This document shows, in pieces, positions 1 to 7,432 of a DNA stretch of 14,786 nucleotides. Source of the DNA: Paracoccus sp. (in: a-proteobacteria). Its GTDB lineage: Bacteria; Pseudomonadota; Alphaproteobacteria; Rhodobacterales; Rhodobacteraceae. The notes under the pieces were generated by a model that was not told the DNA's origin, did not search any database, and worked only from the letters and a program-made list of their open reading frames with translations. The translations under genes were made by a program, and so were the position numbers. Position 1 is the first letter of the stretch. Each line of letters begins with the position of its first letter. The stretch lies in NCBI GenBank assembly GCA_018056045.1, contig JAGPGI010000024.1, forward strand, positions 1 through 14,786, in the 5' to 3' direction.

Positions 1-433
1 GATAGACCTGATAGCCCTCGGCCTGCATGTCCAGCGTCGGGAATGTCAGGCAAACCTCGGTCCAGAGGCCGGCCATGACGATCTTCTTGCGGCCGGTGGC
101 CTCGATTGCCTGACGGAACTCGGCATCCTCCCAGGCATTGACGCCGCTGCGGTCGATCTCGGTCACGCCGGGCAGCTCGGCCATGATCTCGGCGGCGGTA
201 CCGGTGTTCACGCCCATATCGACGCCCACGGTCGAGACGATCACCGGCAGGTCATAGGCCCGCGCCAGCTTGCACAGCGCGATCACGTTCAGGTCGATCT
301 CATCGCGGGTCGATGAGGTGATCGTGCGATACTGCTCGGGCTGATAGTCGATCAGCACCACTGCGCAATTTTCGGGCGTCAGCAGGTGATCGGCAACTGG
401 ATCGCGGATCGGCTCGGGCTGGGTCTTGGGCAT
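1..433 (-). CDS. YcaC-like isochorismatase-family cysteine hydrolase (3' end off the window)
   Basis: The first 144 residues are present and the C-terminus lies beyond the left edge. Visible family features are the core-strand aspartate in VLIDYQ (D29), the loop DRSGVNAWED (R95) and the nucleophile motif GLWTEVCL (C128). The D29 to C128 distance of 99 residues is what I recall for E. coli YcaC, and the NAWED loop also points to that subgroup rather than to nicotinamidase PncA. The family hydrolyses amides or related C-N bonds through a cysteine; the substrate here is not readable. It is probably soluble and cytoplasmic, with no signal peptide. The start at 433 is supported by an AGGA site (positions 441-444) 7 bases upstream. 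It is divergent from the pirin gene, a pairing that suggests a shared stress or aromatic/quinone context (inference). Family assignment is firm; the specific reaction is unknown. Confidence 0.9.
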   Translation of the reverse strand, partial: MPKTQPEPIRDPVADHLLTPENCAVVLIDYQPEQYRTITSSTRDEIDLNVIALCKLARAYDLPVIVSTVGVDMGVNTGTAAEIMAELPGVTEIDRSGVNAWEDAEFRQAIEATGRKKIVMAGLWTEVCLTFPTLDMQAEGYQVY

Positions 434-667
434 GGTGTTTTCCTTTCCAGATCGTTCAGGGCTACGCCTCGGGCGAGGTCAGAGCCGGGCCAGGAGCAGG
501 GACTGGCGGCAGAATCGCCGCGCGCCCCACGTATTCGGCAAAAGCGATGACAGCAGAACATAGCGTTCCATGCAACCGAACATCCGCAACCTTGCGCCCG
601 CGCCCGCGCACCCCACCTTTCTGGCAACGGCGGCAGAGATGGCCGCCCCTTTTGACCGGAGGTTCCC
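434..667. promoter_or_regulatory. Divergent intergenic region between hydrolase and pirin genes
   Basis: This 234-base stretch should hold both promoters. On the minus strand there is a weak sigma70-like pair, TTGCAT (positions 570-575) and TGTCAT (547-552), 17 bases apart, which could serve the hydrolase gene with a leader of about 105 bases. On the plus strand I find no convincing pair. A strong GGAGG (658-662) sits 5 bases before the pirin ATG. Short open frames crossing the region lack their own ribosome sites and read as shadows. Confidence 0.3.
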
Positions 668-1528
668 ATGCGCAAGATTTTGTCCACCTCGACCGCCCCG
701 CGCGGGCATTGGGTCGGCGACGGCTTTCCCGTCCGTTCGCTGTTTTCGCATATGTCGGGCACGAATGAGACGACGCCCTTCCTGATGCTGGATTACGGCG
801 GCCCCCATGAATTCGGCCCCGCCGCCCGCCCGCGCGGCGTCGATGTCCACCCCCACAAGGGCTTTGAGACCGTGACCATCGTCTATCAGGGCGAGGTCGA
901 GCATGGCGACAGCACCGGCCGCGGCGGCGTCATCCGCGAGGGCGACGTGCAATGGATGACCGCCGGCAGCGGCATCCTGCACAAGGAATTCCACAGCCAC
1001 GACTTTACCGCCAAGGGCGGCACCTTCGAGATGGTCCAGCTTTGGGTGAACCTGCCCGCCAAGGACAAGTCGGCCGAGCCCGGCTATCAGGGCATCAGCG
1101 ACGCCCAGATCCCGGTGGTCGAGCTGCCCGAGGGCGCCGGCCGCCTGCGGGTGATCGCCGGGAAATTCGAGGGCGCCAACGGCCCGGCCCGGACCTTCAC
1201 GCCGCTGGACGTTCTGGACCTGCGCCTGAACGCCGGCAAGACCGTGACCCTGCACCCGACCGAGGGGCATAACGTCATTGTCGTGGTGCTGAGCGGCGAG
1301 GTCGCGGTGAATGCCGAGGCCCGGCTCAGCGGTCCCGCCTCGGCGCGGCTTGCCCGCGAGGGCGGCGCGGTGGTGCTTGAGGCAATCAGCGGCGCCAAGG
1401 TGCTGCTGCTGTCGGGCGAGCCCATCGACGAGCCGGTCGCGGCTTACGGCCCCTTCGTGATGAACACCGAGGCCGAGATCCGGCAGGCCATCACCGATTT
1501 CCAGTCGGGCATGTTCGGCCGGCTGTAA
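668..1528 (+). CDS. Pirin family protein (bicupin)
   Basis: A 286-residue protein of usual pirin length. The N-terminal cupin (about residues 15-125) carries the metal ligands seen in pirins: H61 and H63 in VHPHKGFET, then H105 and E107 in GILHKEFH. The motif VEHGDSTG (residues 77-84) and the WMTAGSGI stretch (96-103) are also typical. The C-terminal cupin (about 170-270) is less conserved. Pirins are cytoplasmic metal (iron) proteins; several bacterial members oxidise quercetin or modulate other enzymes, and the role of this one cannot be read from sequence. GGAGG lies 5 bases upstream of the ATG, so the start is secure. It is probably monocistronic: a hairpin follows 19 bases after the stop and the next gene is convergent. 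No key residue is missing. Confidence 0.94.
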   Translation: MRKILSTSTAPRGHWVGDGFPVRSLFSHMSGTNETTPFLMLDYGGPHEFGPAARPRGVDVHPHKGFETVTIVYQGEVEHGDSTGRGGVIREGDVQWMTAGSGILHKEFHSHDFTAKGGTFEMVQLWVNLPAKDKSAEPGYQGISDAQIPVVELPEGAGRLRVIAGKFEGANGPARTFTPLDVLDLRLNAGKTVTLHPTEGHNVIVVVLSGEVAVNAEARLSGPASARLAREGGAVVLEAISGAKVLLLSGEPIDEPVAAYGPFVMNTEAEIRQAITDFQSGMFGRL

Positions 1529-1547
1529 TGCCTGGACGATGAAGGAT

Positions 1548-1572
1548 GGGCGGCGGGGCATTCCCGCCGCCC
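1548..1572. terminator. Bidirectional hairpin between pirin and DUF4239 genes
   Basis: A perfect 10-base-pair stem (GGGCGGCGGG at 1548-1557, CCCGCCGCCC at 1563-1572) closes a 5-base loop. On the plus strand it is followed by TTTC only, so the U-tract is short. It lies between two convergent stops (1528 and 1582), where a shared terminator is expected. Confidence 0.7.
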
Positions 1573-1581
1573 TTTCACGTC

Positions 1582-2397
1582 TCAGGGCTGGTCGCCCCCG
1601 GCCTCGGGCAGCAGGCCCAGGCTGTCCAGCGACCATTCATAGACGCGGGTATCGGTGCGGAAGGACCAGATCCGCGCCGAGCCGATATCAATGATCTCGG
1701 TCACGATGACGCACCACAGGATCGACAACAGGATGCCCGGCGCGCGCCCGCGCCGGCGCGTCAGCCCGAACTGATAGCCGACCGCCGCCGTGCCCAGCAC
1801 GCTCAGCAACAGCAACAGCCCGATCAACTGGATCGGCATCCGGTATTCCATCGCCAGCCGCATCGCAGTCGAGGAATCGAAGGCATTGTTGATCGCATTC
1901 ATCAGCGAACTGGTGGCCGGGGTGGTGCTGGCCTCAAGCCGGCGGGTCAGTTCGCCCCAGATCTTGCCCTGCAGCGCGTCGGTTTCGGCATTCAGTCTGG
2001 GGATTTCGCCGCTAAAGCGGGTGGCCTGCACATAGCGATGGCGCAGCACCAGATAGTCCTTGAGATCGGCGACCAGCACATCGGCCTCATCGCCGCCCAC
2101 GGCGCCGGCCTGCATCAGCGCGGTGCCGATGGCGTTGACCTCCTCCAGCGTGGCATGCATCCGCATTTCATAGCGCGTACTGGCATTCGACAGGTTCAGC
2201 GCCAGCACGAAGGCCATCAGGCCCAGCACGCTGCCGACGGCCAGATTTGCCCCCTCATCCGCGCGCTCGCCGATGACGGCACGGCGGCGCGCGCCAAGCC
2301 GCGTCCCGAACTCGAGCCCGAGGATCAGGCAGACCACCATGGTCAGGAAAAACAGCGCCTGGCTGGTCTGCAGGATCTGATAAAGATACTCAATCAT
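1582..2397 (-). CDS. DUF4239 (bestrophin-like domain) membrane protein
   Basis: A 271-residue integral membrane protein. Four hydrophobic segments are visible at about residues 12-31, 52-70, 187-210 and 220-240. The first pair and the last pair flank a polar helical region of about 110 residues (roughly 75-180). This 2+2 layout with a long soluble insert matches the DUF4239 family, described as bestrophin-like; function is unknown, and channel activity would be inference only. There is no clear Shine-Dalgarno before the ATG at 2397, so the start is the least certain part. A weak AATAAT box lies about 45-50 bases upstream on the minus strand. The gene stands alone: the pump operon upstream on the same strand ends in its own terminator. 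Confidence 0.78.
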   Translation of the reverse strand: MIEYLYQILQTSQALFFLTMVVCLILGLEFGTRLGARRRAVIGERADEGANLAVGSVLGLMAFVLALNLSNASTRYEMRMHATLEEVNAIGTALMQAGAVGGDEADVLVADLKDYLVLRHRYVQATRFSGEIPRLNAETDALQGKIWGELTRRLEASTTPATSSLMNAINNAFDSSTAMRLAMEYRMPIQLIGLLLLLSVLGTAAVGYQFGLTRRRGRAPGILLSILWCVIVTEIIDIGSARIWSFRTDTRVYEWSLDSLGLLPEAGGDQP

Positions 2398-2539
2398 TAT
2401 GAATAATCCGCGTTGGTTGCGGCCCGCATCGGGTCACGCGCTGGCAGATTATTCCGCGCCGGCAAAACAGCAATGCCGATGTGAGCGCCCGCGCGCGGCG
2501 CATCGCGTTTTCCAGGGTCCGTGACCGGCGCGCGACAGC

Positions 2540-2565
2540 AAAAGGCCGGCCACGAAGGCCGGCCC
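2540..2565 (-). terminator. Rho-independent terminator of the efflux operon
   Basis: Read on the minus strand, GGCCGGCC, loop TTCGT, GGCCGGCC (stem halves at 2557-2564 and 2544-2551) is followed at once by TTTT (2540-2543). It lies 27 bases after the stop of the RND pump gene. Stem strength, short loop and U-run all fit an intrinsic terminator. Confidence 0.8.
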
Positions 2566-2591
2566 TTGCCAGATCACCCGTTCGGCGCGGG

Positions 2592-5500
2592 TCAGGATGC
2601 CGGCGCCTCGCCTTTCGGGCCGGCGCCATCGCCCTTGTTGCCGCCGGTCAGGCCTTTGATCTTTTCGCGCAGCGTCTGGAAGATGACGTAAAGCCCCGGG
2701 ATCAGCAGGATCCCCACCAGGGCCGAGGCCAGCATGCCGCCAAAGACCGAGGTCCCGACCGCGCGCTGCGTCGCCGCGCCCGCCCCCGCCGCCGTCACCA
2801 GCGGCAGCAGGCCAAGGATGAAGGCGAATGAGGTCATCATCACCGCGCGGAAACGCAGGCTGGCGCCCTCGATCGCGGCATCGACGATGCCCTTGCCCTT
2901 GGCGCGCTCATCCATGGCGAATTCCACGATCAGGATGGCGTTCTTGGCTGCCAGCGCGATCAGGATGACGATGCCGACCTGCGCATAGACGTTGTTGTCA
3001 AGGCCCGTCAGCTTCAGCGCCAGCATGGCCCCGAAAAGCCCCGTCCCGACCGACAGCAGCACCGCCAGCGGGATCGCCCAGCTTTCATAAAGCGTGACCA
3101 GGAACAGATAGGCAAAGACCAGCGCCAGCACCAGAATCGGCCCGGTCTGCCCGCTGGCCTCGATCTCCTGCATGGCGGTGCCGGTCCATTCCAGCCCGTA
3201 GGCATTGGGCAGGGTCTTGTCGGCGACCTCCTGCATGGCGGCGATGGAATCGCCCGAGGAATAGCCCGGCGCCGGGCCGCCATTGATCATCACCGCGCGT
3301 TCGTTGTTGTAGCGGGTGACAAAGGCCGGGGCGGTGATCAGCTTGACCTCGGCCACGGCGGTCAGCGGCACCAGCGCGCCGCTGGAACTGCGCACCCGGA
3401 TCTGGCTGATATCCTCGACATCCATGCGGGCATCGGCATCGGCTTGAACCTTGAGCTGCCATGTGCGCCCGAACAGGTTGACGTCATTGACATAGCTGCC
3501 CCCCAGAAGCGCCCCGGCGGTCGAGAACAGGTTCGAGATATCGACGCCCAGCGTCTGCACGCGTTCGCGGTCGATCTCAAGTTTCAACTGCGGGGTGTCG
3601 GCGCTGAACGTCGTATAGACGCCCTGCAACCGGCTGTCCTGCGCCGCATTGAGGGTGGCGCCGCGCGCAACCTCGGCGATCTGCGCCGGCGGTGCGCCCT
3701 CCTTGCTGGTGATCATCGCCTGGAAGCCCGCCCCCGTGCCCAGACCCTGAATCGGCGGCAGGTTGAAGGCAAAGGCCACGCTGTCGGGCAGCGCCGCCAG
3801 CTTGCCATTCAGGTTTTCGATGACACTGAACGCCGATTGCGAATCCTCGGTGCGTTCCTCAAAGGGCTTCATCGTCACGACGAAAAAGCCACGGTTGGGC
3901 AGGACCACGCCGTCGATCAGCGAGAAGCCGGCGACGACAAAGACATCCTGCACGTTCTCATCGGCCTTGAGGATCTTCAGCACCTCTTCGCCGACCTTGC
4001 TGCTGCGCTCGACCGAGGCATCGACGGGCAGTTGATACTCGCCCATGAAGGCGCCCTGATCCTCGAGCGGCAGAAAGCCCGAAGGCACGATCTTGGCCAG
4101 ATAGCCGGTCCCGAACAGGAAGCAGCCCAACAGGACCAGGGCCAGGATCGCGCGCCGGGTCAGCGGCCTGACCAGCGCCAGATAGCCGCCGCGCATGCCC
4201 TCGACCGTGGTGTTGAAAAGCTTGAACACCCCCTTGGGCCCGCCCTCCTTGCGCTTGAGGATGATCGAGCAGAGCGCCGGCGACAGGCTCAGCGCGTTGA
4301 TCGCCGAAATCATCATCGAGACCGATACCGCCACGGCGAACTGCTTGTAAAGCTGGCCGGTAATGCCGGGAATGAAAGCCGTCGGCACAAAGACCGACAG
4401 CAGGACCAGCGTGATGGCGATGATCGGGGCGGTGATTTCCTTCATCGCCGCCTCGGTCGCCTCGGCCGGGGTCATCTCGGGGTGCTCTTCCAGCTTGTGC
4501 TCGACCGCCTCGACGACGACGATGGCGTCATCGACGACGATGCCGATGGCCAGAACCAGCGCCAGAAGCGATACCGTATTCAGCGAAAACCCAAAGGCCA
4601 GCATGACGGCGAATGTGCCGACCAGTGCCACCGGTACGGCGATGATCGGGATCAGCGTGGCGCGGAAACTGCCAAGGAAGACCAGCACCACGATGGCCAC
4701 CAGCACAAAGGCCTCGATCAGCGTGTGCAGCACGCTTTCCATCATCTGCTCGACGAAATAGGTCGAATCGTAGGCGATGGCGAGGGCGACGCCCTCGGGC
4801 AGGCGCCCCTCGATCTCGGCCAGCACCTCCTTGACGGCTTCGGCGGTGGCGATGGCATTGGCGCCGGGCGACTGATAGATGCCGATGCCCGCCGAGGGCA
4901 GGCCGTTGAAGGTCGGATCGGCATCCTCGGCCCGCGCGCCCAGTTCGACCCGCGCCACGTCCTTGATCAGGACCCGCGCACCGCTTGTTTCGGTGCGCAC
5001 GACGACATTCTCGATCTGCTCGGCGCTGTTCAGGCGCCCGTCGGCGGTGATGTTGATCTGGAAATTCGTGCCCGGAATCGCCGGGTTGGCGCCGATGCGG
5101 CCGACGGCGGCCTGCACGTTCTGCGCCTTCAGCGCACCGATCACGTCACCGGCGGTCAGGTTCAGGCTGGAAAGCCGCGCCACGTCCAGCCAGACACGCA
5201 TCGAATAGTCACGTGGACCAAAGGCATAAGCCTCGCCCACACCCGGGACGCGCGACAGCGGGTCGATCAGGTTCAGCTTGGTATAGTTGGACAGAAACAG
5301 CGTATCGCGCGACTTGTCGGGCGAATAGATGGTGATGACCTGCAGCATGCTGGTCGATCGCTTCCTGACCGTCACCCCAGCGACTGCACCTCGGCCGGCA
5401 GGGCGGCGACGACCTGGTTGACGCGGTTGGACACGTTCACCGTGTTCATATCCGGGTCCGAGCCGACCTCGAAGCTGACGGCCAGACTGTAAGTCCCGTC

Positions 5501-5755
5501 CGAGCCAGAGGTGGACTGCATGTAGATCATGTCATCGACGCCGTTGATCGCCGGCTCGATGACCTGCGCCACCGATTCCTCAAGCGCGTTGGCATCGGCG
5601 CCGGGATAGATCGCCGTGACCTGGACCTGCGGTGGCACGATGTCGGGGAACTGCGCCACCGGCAGCGCCTTGTAGGCCATGTAGCCGGCAATGGTGATGA
5701 CCAGCGAAATGACGATCGCCATGCGCGGGCGACGGATGAAGACGGATGAGATCAT
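2592..5755 (-). pseudogene. HAE1/AcrB-type RND multidrug efflux pump, frameshifted
   Basis: Two frames together make a complete RND pump of about 1054 residues, the usual length. The first (5755 to 5372) gives residues 1-127: TM1 after SVFIRRPRMA and the start of the porter domain, ending EVQSLG then TGA. The second (from GTG at 5375 to 2592) continues as [10 protein letters not shown], exactly where AcrB-type proteins continue. Restoring one G gives an unbroken reading. Proton-relay residues are present: the TM4 DD pair in [13 protein letters not shown] (combined residues 409-410) and the TM10 lysine in [13 protein letters not shown] (about 938). No other defect is seen. The family exchanges protons for export of drugs and other amphiphiles in a trimer with an adaptor and an outer-membrane channel. 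The adaptor gene is immediately upstream (3 bases); no outer-membrane factor or regulator lies in the window. Sequence error or recoding could explain the break, so the gene may be functional. Confidence 0.93.
5372..5379 (-). other. Frameshift site in the RND pump gene
   Basis: On the minus strand the codons read CTG GGG TGA, and the GTG of the downstream frame shares bases with the stop as GTGA. A fifth G would give L-G-V-T-V, the expected sequence. The parsimonious reading is loss of one G from a homopolymer, as mutation or sequencing error. A -1 slip of glycyl-tRNA from GGG to GGG in this four-G run would also yield the intact product. GTGA reinitiation could make the large fragment separately. 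Confidence 0.85.
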
Positions 5756-5758
5756 CGC

Positions 5759-6877
5759 TTACATCCCCGATGTGGCTGGCTGCGGATTGACCACCACGCC
5801 GGGGCGCACCCGCTGGGCGCCCTGAACGATGACCTTGTCGCCTTCGTTCAGGCCCTCGGTGATGACGGCGATGCCGTCGCGCTGCTGGCCTGTCGTGACA
5901 TATTTGGTCGCAACCTTGTTCTCGCCGTCCACGATCAGCACAAAGGTGCCCGACTGGTCCGCCGCCAGCGCCACCTGCGGGATCACGAGGACCGGCGCAT
6001 CCGCCGGCTGCTCGATCTGGACGCGGATCGTCTGGCCGTCGACCAGCAGCTTGTCGGGATTGTCAAAGGTCGCGCGCAGGATCTGGCTGTCGGTATTCGG
6101 ATCGGCAGTATTGTCGACGTAATCGACGGTCCCGGTGCCCGAATAGATGCTGCCATCGGCTAGCTTCAGCCGCACGACCGGCGGCTTGGTATAGGCGGCC
6201 TTGGTATAGGCCAACACCTCGCGCTGGCTGGGCGAAAAGACCGCCCAGACCTGATCGTCCTTGACGATGGTGGTCAGCGGCCCCGAGGCGGGCGAGACGA
6301 TATTGCCCTCGGTGATGGCATTGCGCCCGACGCGACCGTCGATCGGCGCGGAGATTCTGGTATAGCCCAGCGTGATGTTGGACATGTCCAGATTGGCCTG
6401 CGCGATCAGGACATTGGCGTTGGCGGCGGCAAGGTTCGCCGCCTGCGTATCGGCATCGGCCTGGGTGCCGGTATTGCGCGCCAGCAGTGCCTGCGCCCGC
6501 CGGTTCGTGATATCGGCATTGGCGGCGAGCGCCTTGGCGCTGGCAAGCTGCGCCTCTTTTGCCGCGACATCGGCCTGAAACGGCGGCGGGTCGATTTCGT
6601 AAAGCAGCTGGCCGGTCTTGACCCTGTCGCCTTCGGTGAATTGCGGCTTGAGCAGCGTGCCGGTCACCCGGACCTCGATTTCGACACGCTCGACCGCCTG
6701 AATGCGGCCGATGAACTCGCTGACATTCGGAACTTCGCGCTTTTCCACCGCCTGAACCGTGACGGAGGGCGGTGCGGCCTGCTCTTGCGCCATGCTTGCG
6801 GGTGTCGCGGCCAGCAGCAGCAGCGCGGCAAAAGCCGCCTTTGCTGAATATCTCCGATCAAGCGCCCTGAAATTCAT
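5759..6877 (-). CDS. RND efflux periplasmic adaptor (AcrA/MexA/MexE-type membrane fusion protein)
   Basis: A 372-residue adaptor of normal size. Residues 1-30 form a Sec signal peptide with a likely cut after ASMA (A30); there is no lipobox cysteine, so it is probably not a lipoprotein, unlike AcrA. The barrel-sandwich (lipoyl) halves are at about 62-97 and 171-196 (GYTRISAPIDGRVG). Between them an alanine-rich helical hairpin (about 100-165) should contact the outer-membrane channel. The beta-barrel and membrane-proximal domains follow to the C-terminus. It links the inner-membrane RND pump to a TolC-like channel, which must be encoded elsewhere. It is first in the operon, with the pump ATG 3 bases after its stop. 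Its start has only a G-rich, weak ribosome site (CGGGGG). The gene appears intact even though the pump frame is broken. Confidence 0.94.
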   Translation of the reverse strand: MNFRALDRRYSAKAAFAALLLLAATPASMAQEQAAPPSVTVQAVEKREVPNVSEFIGRIQAVERVEIEVRVTGTLLKPQFTEGDRVKTGQLLYEIDPPPFQADVAAKEAQLASAKALAANADITNRRAQALLARNTGTQADADTQAANLAAANANVLIAQANLDMSNITLGYTRISAPIDGRVGRNAITEGNIVSPASGPLTTIVKDDQVWAVFSPSQREVLAYTKAAYTKPPVVRLKLADGSIYSGTGTVDYVDNTADPNTDSQILRATFDNPDKLLVDGQTIRVQIEQPADAPVLVIPQVALAADQSGTFVLIVDGENKVATKYVTTGQQRDGIAVITEGLNEGDKVIVQGAQRVRPGVVVNPQPATSGM

Positions 6878-6933
6878 AGATGCCCCCGTGAAATGCCCCG
6901 TGAAACCGAGGTGTTGACCTAAAGATAATGCGG

Positions 6934-6961
6934 AAATTACCCCTTACCACCGCGCATACAA
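6934..6961 (-). promoter_or_regulatory. Candidate promoter of the efflux operon
   Basis: On the minus strand TTGTAT (6956-6961) and TAATTT (6934-6939) are 16 bases apart, giving a leader of about 50 bases before the adaptor ATG. The stretch is markedly more AT-rich than its surroundings. A small inverted pair TAAT/ATTA (6926-6929 and 6936-6939) overlaps the -10 box and could be part of a repressor site. Pattern match only. Confidence 0.3.
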
Positions 6962-7181
6962 GCGCAATCTCAGGACGTCGCGTCAGTCGACAGGCTGGAA
7001 CATACCGAAGTGGCGGAACGCCCGGCGCCCAAAAAAATCAAGCAACTACCTGAATATAGAAACTTTTCCAAAACCTCACCCCATCTGCCGCGAATCGGAG
7101 TCCGGACCAGTCAGACGGGCCGGGTGGCAAGCGCTGGCGCGAGGGCGCGCCATTCACGTATCGCCTGCGGCCCACAAGACG

Positions 7182-7236
7182 CTTACAGGAATTTAACTCC
7201 TGCCCTATATGCTTTCCCTCGACCCGGATCGGGTCG
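7182..7236 (+). promoter_or_regulatory. Candidate mprF promoter with adjacent palindrome
   Basis: CTTACA (7182-7187) and TATATG (7206-7211) are 18 bases apart, each matching the sigma70 consensus at four of six positions, in a local AT-rich patch. About where transcription would begin lies the inverted repeat CGACCCG (7220-7226), spacer GAT, CGGGTCG (7230-7236). It could be an operator or a leader hairpin. The implied leader to the mprF GTG is about 215 bases. Not proven. Confidence 0.35.
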
Positions 7237-7432
7237 CAAACCCCTTGATCTCGGGTCCCGTCATGACTTTCGTTCCGATCACCGCGCCAACTCGGGCCAC
7301 AGGGCGATTTCGCCCCGACACCATACTTGCCTTTGCGGCAGGTTTCGCCCACGGATGCGGGCCGGTGGGTGCGGGTTCGACGGGTGCGGATTCTGCGTCC
7401 CCCCGAACCAGGGATCATGCGAAGGGCCATTC

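Larger units (their letters stand above)
6878..7432. other. 555-base divergent intergenic region between efflux operon and mprF
   Basis: Holds candidate promoters in both directions (listed separately), a 7-bp hairpin with an AGGG loop (TGGCGCG at 7135-7141, CGCGCCA at 7146-7152) and a palindrome (7220-7236). Near the mprF start there are two adjacent 15-base units beginning GGGTGCGG (7367-7381 and 7382-7396, 12 of 15 identical), preceded by a weaker third copy. An open frame continues upstream of mprF to 7010, but its translation is arginine/proline-rich and unlike a protein, so I do not call it coding. Confidence 0.6.

Noticed and set aside
479..1636. 385-codon minus-strand open frame opposite pirin
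   Set aside because: Pirin on the plus strand has all four metal ligands and a strong ribosome site; the antisense frame crosses a hairpin and shows no family features.
3444..5492. 682-codon plus-strand open frame opposite the RND pump gene
   Set aside because: It mirrors the pump coding strand; its translation is rich in R, D, G, H and Q with no domain, and the opposite frame has clear RND motifs. It is a GC-rich shadow.
7361..7390. tRNA-like GGTTCGA motif
   Set aside because: No cloverleaf can be formed around it; the motif is part of the short tandem units before mprF.
7010..7432. N-terminal extension of MprF, or a separate gene, in the same open frame
   Set aside because: The translation is proline/arginine-rich and unlike known MprF N-termini, there is no ribosome site at 7010, and GTG 7433 has a good one.
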